Origin: Candidatus Sigynarchaeota archaeon
GTDB taxonomy: Archaea > Asgardarchaeota > Lokiarchaeia > Sigynarchaeales > Sigynarchaeaceae
Assembly (NCBI GenBank): GCA_030587525.1
Contig: JAUQYW010000205.1
Location: 1-23,993 of the forward strand
Direction: 5' to 3'
Length of the DNA: 23,993 nucleotides
Position numbers and translations under genes: made by a program. Shown here in pieces: positions 14,526 to 21,200 of the stretch (position 1 is its first letter; each line of letters starts with the position of its first letter). Below the pieces are notes generated by a model. The model worked only from the letters and a program-made list of their open reading frames with translations. It searched no databases and was not told the DNA's origin.

Positions 14526-15164
14526 TCAAAAAGGAATCGTGAGCAAGTCGGTGGTGAGCTCGAGCAGTGCCTGGAACGAGTCTCTTCGAAACTCTTGCTT
14601 GATTGACGTCAGAATGATACTGAAGTCCAGGAATTTTCTCGTTTTCTTGAAAACGTAATCCTGGAGCTCATTCTTGATCTTGAACTTAACCCGTTCCATA
14701 TCGGCTTTTCCTCCAAGATACTTGTCATACTTGTGCCCGATGACATGGAAAACCGACTTCGGGGAAAGCTCGAGCCGCGCCGAGTTCGTGAATGAGATGA
14801 AATCCATCAGATATTCTTTCCGTGACTCGGTTTCCCATTCAGACACGTCGAAAATGAACAGCACGATATCGGATTGGGAAAAAACCTGCTCCTTGGCGTT
14901 CGTCGTCAAGAACTTTTCCAGTTCTTGCCCCGATGTATCCATGAGCGCGAGTTCCATCGGTATTTTTTCAGGTACTTTGCCTTCCTTTTCAATAGGATAG
15001 GAGTAAACGTAATTAAACCGAGTAAATTTCACCCCGATCGTCGGCACGTCGGGTTCTTGAAGGATCTTGTCAGCTGGAACACCCTCGAAGAAGAATTTGC
15101 GAAGTGACGTTTTACCAGAACCAGGCGGTCCCAAAAGGACGATTTTTTTCATAATATGAAGCAT
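14526..15164 (-). CDS. Rag/Gtr-like small GTPase
   Basis: In this 212-aa G-domain protein, G1 is GPPGSGKTS (12-20) followed by LRKFFFEG, matching the GSGKTSMR pattern of Rag/Gtr proteins. G2 Thr is near 42 (PTIGV), G3 is DTSGQ (76-80), and VLFIFDVSE follows as in Rag GTPases. G4 is HKYD (144-147), the HKxD variant typical of the Rag family in place of NKxD. G5-like LTSI is near 185. Eukaryotic Rags carry a C-terminal roadblock domain; this protein ends right after the G domain, so a separate roadblock or longin partner would be needed. The gene lies 100 bp upstream of the longin-GTPase gene, same strand, which suggests a functional pair. MKKIVLLG from ATG 15152 is an equally good start. Confidence 0.85.
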   Translation of the reverse strand: MLHIMKKIVLLGPPGSGKTSLRKFFFEGVPADKILQEPDVPTIGVKFTRFNYVYSYPIEKEGKVPEKIPMELALMDTSGQELEKFLTTNAKEQVFSQSDIVLFIFDVSEWETESRKEYLMDFISFTNSARLELSPKSVFHVIGHKYDKYLGGKADMERVKFKIKNELQDYVFKKTRKFLDFSIILTSIKQEFRRDSFQALLELTTDLLTIPF

Positions 15165-15340
15165 CTCATTCGTTAATTTTCATTCGCGGGAGGAAGCTAC
15201 CGATAGATCTTGAGATAAAGATTTACAGATACTGACTCTTCGTACACGGAATGCTTTTGACTCGACCTTCGAGATGATTTCCTATTCACGTTTAGGTTTA
15301 AAACTGTATTTCGAGCATGTTAAAATGTTATAGAATAAAA

Positions 15341-15360
15341 TTAAGAATCATTATTCTTAA
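15341..15360. repeat. Inverted repeat TTAAGAAT-N4-ATTCTTAA
   Basis: Perfect 8-bp arms around a 4-nt loop, AT-rich, in a divergent promoter region. It could be an operator or an RNA hairpin. Confidence 0.45.
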
Positions 15361-15368
15361 TGAATCCC

Positions 15369-15385
15369 GCATCATCTGCTGATGC
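15369..15385. repeat. Inverted repeat GCATCA-N5-TGATGC
   Basis: Perfect 6-bp arms around a 5-nt loop, 8 bp downstream of the TTAAGAAT repeat and followed by a short T run (TTTT). The pair may fold into neighbouring hairpins. Confidence 0.35.
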
Positions 15386-15477
15386 AGCTTTTAACCGTTT
15401 CTTATGTCGCGACTTGGCAACGGATCTTAGTAGACTCCTTCGCGATCCACATTTATATTCCTCTGGCAAGTTGTTTT

Positions 15478-15487
15478 TAATATAAAT
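15478..15487 (+). promoter_or_regulatory. TATA box of the DHCR24-like gene (leaderless)
   Basis: TAATATAAAT is centred about 27 nt before ATG 15509. No Shine-Dalgarno is present, so translation from a leaderless mRNA is likely. Confidence 0.6.
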
Positions 15488-15508
15488 AAACCCTTGTGAC
15501 CCCGTTTT

Positions 15509-16867
15509 ATGGAACAAAACCTTGCCCTTGCCACGCACCGCCAAAAAATCGATGCCATCGCGGCCGCAGTCAAGGAATTCGCGCAAAATGCGAGACCCGG
15601 TGATTATTTTTCTCTCAAGAAGGCATCGGTTTCCCACATGGCGCCTCAACCGGATAACCCGCGCTACTCAGACAAGAAAATCGATGTCAAGGCGCTCACG
15701 GAGATCATCAGCATCGATCTTGAAAAAAGGATCTGCGTCGCTGAATCCGGCGTCACCTTTGTCCGGCTGGTAGAGCAAACCTTGAAACACGGTCTGGTTC
15801 CTGCGTGCGTGTCCGAGCTCAAGGAGATCACGATTGGCGGCGCGGTCGCGGGTTGCTCTGTCGAATCGATGTCGTTCAAGCACGGGGGGTTCTTCGATTC
15901 TTGCATTGAGCTCGAGATCGTTGCTGGCACGGGGGAGGTCGTGACGTGTTCCAAGTCCAAAGCGCCTGAGGTTTTCGATGGCATCCACGGTTCCTTCGGC
16001 ACGCTTGGCATTCTCACGCTGCTCACGTTCAAGCTCTTGCCCGCGCGGCCATTCGTGGAGGTGAAGTACGTGAAATACGCGTCCTTCGAGGCGCTGCTCG
16101 CAGCGATCCGCGAGCACTACGAGAAGCAAGACATCGAGATGATGGACGCGCTCGTTCACGGGCCCGACAAATGCATCCTTTGCATCGGCACGTTCGTTGA
16201 TTACGCCCCGAAGGCTAGCAAGTATTTTGCGGAGCCGTACTACAAGAGCACGCTCGAGCTGGATCACGATTACATGCACACCTCCGACTATTTCTTCAGG
16301 TACGATGCAGACTGCCACTGGTCGATCCGGAACTATCCCGGGCTCGAAAACAGGATCGTGCGCCAGCTCTTCGGGAACTTCTTGCTCGGCTCCTCCAACA
16401 TATTGCACCTCACGGAACGGCTGCCGTTTCTCGTGAGAAAAGGTAACAAGCCAGATGTCATCGTCGACGTGTTCATTCCCTTCAAGCACGCGCAGGAGTT
16501 TTTCGATTGGTGCAAGGAAACGTTCGATTACTACCCGCTGTGGATCGTGCCGTACAGGATGCAGCCTTTCTACCCGTGGTTAAACCCGGCATTGATCGAG
16601 GGCATCACGGAACCGCTCTTCATCGACTTTGCCATCTATGGTTTCCAACAAAAAGGAGATAAGAACTACTACAAGATCCTCGAAGAAAAGGTGTTCGAGC
16701 TCCAGGGCATGAAGACGCTCATCACGCACAACTATTACGACGAGGCTTCCTTCTGGAAATCCTTCAACAAGCCGTTCTATGACTTGATCAAGGCCAGGAT
16801 CGACCCGAAGAACTTGTTCAGGAACTTGTATGCCAAGACCAATTACAAGAAGCACCAGGGCTCGTGA
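15509..16867 (+). CDS. DHCR24-like FAD-dependent oxidoreductase (FAD_binding_4)
   Basis: This 452-aa flavoprotein of the vanillyl-alcohol-oxidase fold matches Delta24-sterol reductase (DHCR24/DWF1) along its length. After a short N-terminal helix comes the FAD-binding region with ELKEITIGGAVAGCSVESMS (about 103-122) and HGGFFDSC, then GSFGTLGILT (161-170). The C-terminal part has DVFIPFKHA, YYPLWIVPYRMQP, EPLFIDFAIYG and FWKSFNKPFYD, all in the order seen in DHCR24. The N-terminal membrane helix of animal DHCR24 is missing, so the enzyme is probably soluble or peripheral. Eukaryotic homologues reduce the terminal isoprenoid double bond of the sterol side chain. In an archaeon the substrate is more likely a polyprenyl chain or another lipid; this is inference. 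It is translationally coupled to the transporter gene that follows. Confidence 0.88.
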   Translation: MEQNLALATHRQKIDAIAAAVKEFAQNARPGDYFSLKKASVSHMAPQPDNPRYSDKKIDVKALTEIISIDLEKRICVAESGVTFVRLVEQTLKHGLVPACVSELKEITIGGAVAGCSVESMSFKHGGFFDSCIELEIVAGTGEVVTCSKSKAPEVFDGIHGSFGTLGILTLLTFKLLPARPFVEVKYVKYASFEALLAAIREHYEKQDIEMMDALVHGPDKCILCIGTFVDYAPKASKYFAEPYYKSTLELDHDYMHTSDYFFRYDADCHWSIRNYPGLENRIVRQLFGNFLLGSSNILHLTERLPFLVRKGNKPDVIVDVFIPFKHAQEFFDWCKETFDYYPLWIVPYRMQPFYPWLNPALIEGITEPLFIDFAIYGFQQKGDKNYYKILEEKVFELQGMKTLITHNYYDEASFWKSFNKPFYDLIKARIDPKNLFRNLYAKTNYKKHQGS

Positions 16868-18144
16868 TCATGGAAGGAACGCCGAGACCACGGGTCCATT
16901 TCTTTGTCCTCATGATTGCGTCCATCGGTAACGCCGTGGTGTGGGGCATGAGCGGGTTCATCCAGTTCCACGCGACGAAGCCTGCCATCCAAGGTGGTTT
17001 CGGCCTGGGCGGGCTCGAGATCGGTTTGATATTCGGGATCTCGGCAGTTTTCACCTCCATCTCGAACATCTTGTGGGGCGCGGCATCGGACAGGACAAAC
17101 ACCAGGTGGGGAAAGCGGAAGCCGTTCATGTTCTTGTTCCCGCTGCTGGTCACGTTAACCTTGTGGATCTCCGCGAGCGTTGACGTGTTATTTGGGGTTC
17201 AAGCCATATTCTGGGCATTATTGATCTCCTGGACCATGAAAAGCATCCTCCACGCGGGCGCGAACGTGCCGTACACGACGGTCATCCCGGAAGTCGTCCC
17301 GCCCGAAAAACGGGTTGCCATATCTCAGCTAGGCGCTTTCGTCCAGGGCATCGGTTTTGCCCTGGGTGCCGTCGTTCCGACCTTTTTATTTCAAGTTTCA
17401 AGCGCTTTTTCCATGCCGTTCGCGATCGCGGGCGCGTTCATGGTCATGACCTATCTCGCCTCGTCGACCGCGATCCCTGCCAGCAGCAAGCCGGTCTCCA
17501 CCGTGAGTGCATTGCAAGCCATGCGATCGACATTGCGGGATCGCAATTTCATGCGGTTCGAGATTGCCCAGTTTCTCTGGACGCTCGGCCTCAATATCGT
17601 GATCTTCGTCCTTCCTTTTATTGCCCAAGACGTCCTCGGAATTGTGAGTGAAAGCATCTATGGCTGGTTTTTCCTCTCGTTTCTCGGCATCGCAGGAGTG
17701 CTCCTTTTCGGGATCAATTACGTGCTGCAAAAACGCCACGTGGAAAAGAAAAAAGCCTTGCTTTTCTCGCTTGTATTGTCCGCGATCGCGCTGGTCTTCA
17801 TCGGGTTCATCGGCACCCCTGCCTTCGGGAGCATTCCTATCTTGGTTCAAGTCTACACGATAGGATCATTTATCTTTGCCGGCCTCGTCGGGATATTCAT
17901 CTTTCCCTATGCGATCATGATGGGCCTCATCGATTATGATTCTGGCTCGGAAGCGACTTATAACGGTACCAATAGCACGGTGCTCGGGTTCGCAGCGATT
18001 CCCGCCGGGCCCATCGGGGGCCTGCTCGTGCTAAACGGCTATCCATGGGTCGGAATCATTTGCGCACTTCTCTTCATTGTCTCGATCGCGGTCATGCTCA
18101 AGGTGAACGTGCCTGAGCATCTCTTCCACAAAAAAGAAGCATGA
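16864..18144 (+). CDS. MFS/GPH-type sugar- or solute-cation symporter-like transporter
   Basis: This 426-aa protein has about 12 hydrophobic helices. The loop after TM2 carries SDRTNTRWGKRKPFM (from residue 75), the signature of the glycoside-pentoside-hexuronide:cation symporter (GPH/MelB) branch of MFS transporters. A second conserved region, PEVVPPEKRVAISQLGA, matches the GPH loop between TM4 and TM5, which is followed by YDSGSEATYNG in the C-half. GPH proteins move sugars or related small molecules with Na+ or H+; the substrate cannot be read here. The GTG at 16864 overlaps the TGA of the oxidoreductase gene by 4 bp (GTGA), and ATG 16870 is a second possible start. The tight coupling suggests a lipid- or isoprenoid-related role with the DHCR24-like enzyme, but this is inference. 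Confidence 0.88.
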   Translation: MIMEGTPRPRVHFFVLMIASIGNAVVWGMSGFIQFHATKPAIQGGFGLGGLEIGLIFGISAVFTSISNILWGAASDRTNTRWGKRKPFMFLFPLLVTLTLWISASVDVLFGVQAIFWALLISWTMKSILHAGANVPYTTVIPEVVPPEKRVAISQLGAFVQGIGFALGAVVPTFLFQVSSAFSMPFAIAGAFMVMTYLASSTAIPASSKPVSTVSALQAMRSTLRDRNFMRFEIAQFLWTLGLNIVIFVLPFIAQDVLGIVSESIYGWFFLSFLGIAGVLLFGINYVLQKRHVEKKKALLFSLVLSAIALVFIGFIGTPAFGSIPILVQVYTIGSFIFAGLVGIFIFPYAIMMGLIDYDSGSEATYNGTNSTVLGFAAIPAGPIGGLLVLNGYPWVGIICALLFIVSIAVMLKVNVPEHLFHKKEA

Positions 18145-18248
18145 ATGGCCTTGGCACCTTCGGGCACCGAGCATAAGATTTTATATGTCGGGGATAGGAG
18201 TTCCTCATCTTGGCCAATCATATACTTTACATGTCCAGTTGAGCATCT
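18145..18248. other. Short intergenic region with surface-protein promoter
   Basis: About 100 bp with two TATA-like elements, TTTTATATG near 18178-18186 and TATACTTT at 18221-18228. The second is 21-28 nt before ATG 18249 and would give a leaderless transcript. Confidence 0.45.
18221..18228 (+). promoter_or_regulatory. TATA-like box of the giant surface protein gene
   Basis: TATACTTT is centred about 25 nt before ATG 18249. No ribosome-binding site is seen, consistent with leaderless expression. Confidence 0.45.
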
Positions 18249-21200
18249 ATGAGACGATTTCACTTCACATTACTCGTGATCACGTGCTGTGCCATCACGG
18301 CATCGATCGCTTTCCAAAACATGTTCAATGAGGAGCAATTGCAAATTGCATTCAGACCGGGCACGGGCTTGAGGCGATCAGACCCGCCACTCACGATAAA
18401 TACAAATTTCCAGCTCGCAGCGGCATCGACCGGTGGAGACGGCTCACCGGGTAATCCGTATATCATCGAGAATCGGATCATCGACGGTGTCGCAACCTTC
18501 ACTTGCATCTCGATTACAAACACGAACAAATATTTCTTCCTGCGATATTGCACGCTGACGAACGGCGTGAAGGGCCTTTACTTCAACAACGTGTCCAACG
18601 CGCACGTGTACAACGTGACGGTATCGGGTATGACTGGCGCTGCGGCGTATGGTATCCACTGGGAGTACTCCGATTATAACAAAATGAGCAATTCGACTTC
18701 GACTGGCAATGCGCATAATGGTTTCTACTCGGTCTATAGCGATCACAACTGGTTTTTCCACAACAATATCTCGGTCAATTCCATGAACGGGATGGTCATG
18801 GTCTACGCGACGAACAACACGATCGCCAACAGCACCATGTCCCGCAACGTCGGCGGCGCGGGTATCGGAAGCGGTATCTCGTTCACGGGCAGCATGACGT
18901 ATTGCAAGATCGCGAACAACACGATCTCGCAGAACAACGATAACGGCATCCTGTTCATAAACGATTACAACAGTTATAACACCATCGAGCATAACATCAT
19001 ACAATCCAATAACGACGATGGCGTGAGCATGGAGGGTCGTCATCATTATAACATCATCCGGTTCAACACGATCAAGAGTAATCGTGAAAATGGTGTCTAC
19101 TTGTATGATACTTATTCAAGTCAGCATGCCATTGGAAACCAGATTATTGGAAACACGATCACCGATTCCGTGCTTGCAAGCGGGCAAGGAGTCTACTTGA
19201 ACGTGTATATCGATTATACGCGCATCGAAAACAACACGATCCTGCGCAATAATTACGGCGTGTACTTGTACAACACTGTTTATCACACGATCGTCAAGGG
19301 CAACAACATTTCCTTAAACCGTGATGAGGGTGCATTTTTCACCCAGTATGTTCGAAACACGACGTTCGATGGCAACCAGTTCAAGAAAAACGCGGGCTAT
19401 GGCATGTGGATCGCTGATTACAACTGCACCGTGAAGAACAATGTGTTTGATGCGAATAGTTTTGACGGGATCCATATCCGGAATGATTATTTTGCAAACA
19501 TTGACATCATCAATAATACGATAATCAACCATGGTAACTCGATGTATTATGGCATTGATTGCTGGATTTCACGGAATGTCGCTATCGTGAACAACACTTT
19601 TTTCAAGAATTATAACGGGCTTATACTTATCGATACCAGCCTGATCAGGGTCACGGGCAACAAGATATTGAACTGCTCATATGGTTTTCTCATAGGCAGC
19701 GGCAATTACACGTGCAACGATAGCATCATTTCCGACAACATCATCGCGAACAATTCTGTTTATGGCATTAGAATGGCGAATTGGGACGATAATGGCATAT
19801 CGAAAAACATCACGATCGAGTTTAACGTGATTGATCACAACGCCATTGGCATCTTCCTCCGGAGATCGCGAGATAACATTTTCCGCGGCAATAACTTCAC
19901 CAGGAACGGCTACGGCATTCAATATACCGAGACGATTGGCCCGAATACTTTCTATTACAATAACTTCATGCTCAATACGAAACACCTTAGCAATTCCATT
20001 AACAACCTTTGGAACACCGCGTATCCATGGGGCGGGAATTATTGGGATAATTACACCCTGGTAGATGTATTCCATGGACCCGGCCAGAACATCTCCGGCG
20101 CGGACGGCATCGGGGATACGCCAATCACGCTGATTAATGGTGGGATCGACCTTTACCCCCTCATGTTTCCCTATCCTAACGATGCAACCAGCCCCGTGAT
20201 CACCTTACTCTCGCCAGTAAATGCATCTTTGAGCCGTGTCAGCACCCAGGTCTCCCTCGACGTGTTCGATGCCCGCCTCGATGCAGTTTGGTTCAATTGG
20301 GATAGCGGAACGAACCAGACCTTGCACTCGCCATATCACGTGTCAACGCCCGCTGCGGACGGGGTGCACGTGCTCCGCGTCTACGCGAACGACACGCATA
20401 GCAACGTCGCGGTGCAAAGGTATGAATTCATAGTTGACACCTCGCCACCTGTCATCACGCTCGTCTCCCCCGGCAATAACACGATACAGAGGCCTGGCAT
20501 TATGATCGACCTCACAGTGACCGATCCGAACTTGTCGAGCGTCGTTTTCAACTGGAACGGCAGCGTCAATCAAACCCTTGTCGCCCCATACGACCTTTCT
20601 ATTCCTGCGATCGACGGATCCAGGCAACTTAGAGTGTACGCGATTGATGCCGCTGGTAATGCCGGATCAAGATTTTTCCGGTTCACGGTCGATGGGACAC
20701 CTCCGTCGATCATTTTGAATAGCCCCGCCAACGCGTCCGCCATCTTACCGAATCGGGTGATCGACTTGCTCGCGGGTGACATCCGGCTGGACGAAACGTG
20801 GTACCAGTGGGATTCCGGATCGAACATCACCTTGCTTGCACCTTTCGACGTTAACGCGCCGGGAACCGACGGGTTGCACGTGCTGCGCGTATACGCTAAC
20901 GATACGGCGAGCAACATAATGAATCGGCGATACGAGTTCACGATCGACGCTATACCACCTGTCAGCATACAGAACTTGCACAGTATTTCGCACACGACAA
21001 GCTTGTGGTCGAATGATAGCTGGATTGACCTTGTCTGGGACGTTGCGTCAGACGCGGGCGGTTCCGGGATAGCCGGGTACTCGTTCACGTGGGCGACTTC
21101 CCCCGTAACCCCTGGATTGACCGTCATTAACAACCTTACAACTTACACGGGCTCGCAACCGGATGGATACACGTGGTATTTCAGCATCATCGCGATAGAC

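Larger units (their letters stand above)
15165..15508. other. Divergent intergenic region with two hairpins and a TATA box
   Basis: This 344-bp AT-rich gap separates the Rag-like gene (minus) from the DHCR24-like gene (plus). It contains an 8-bp inverted repeat with 4-nt loop (15341-15360), a 6-bp GC-richer inverted repeat (15369-15385), and a strong TATA box at 15478-15487. I recognise no RNA gene. A frame on the minus strand (15341-15649) that runs into the enzyme gene looks spurious. Confidence 0.5.

Noticed and set aside
15668..16489. 273-codon minus-strand frame opposite the DHCR24-like gene
   Set aside because: Arg/Glu/Val-rich shadow of a well-matched FAD enzyme.
18150..18170. GGCACC...GGCACC stretch after the transporter gene as a hairpin terminator
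   Set aside because: The two copies are direct, not inverted, so they do not form a stem.
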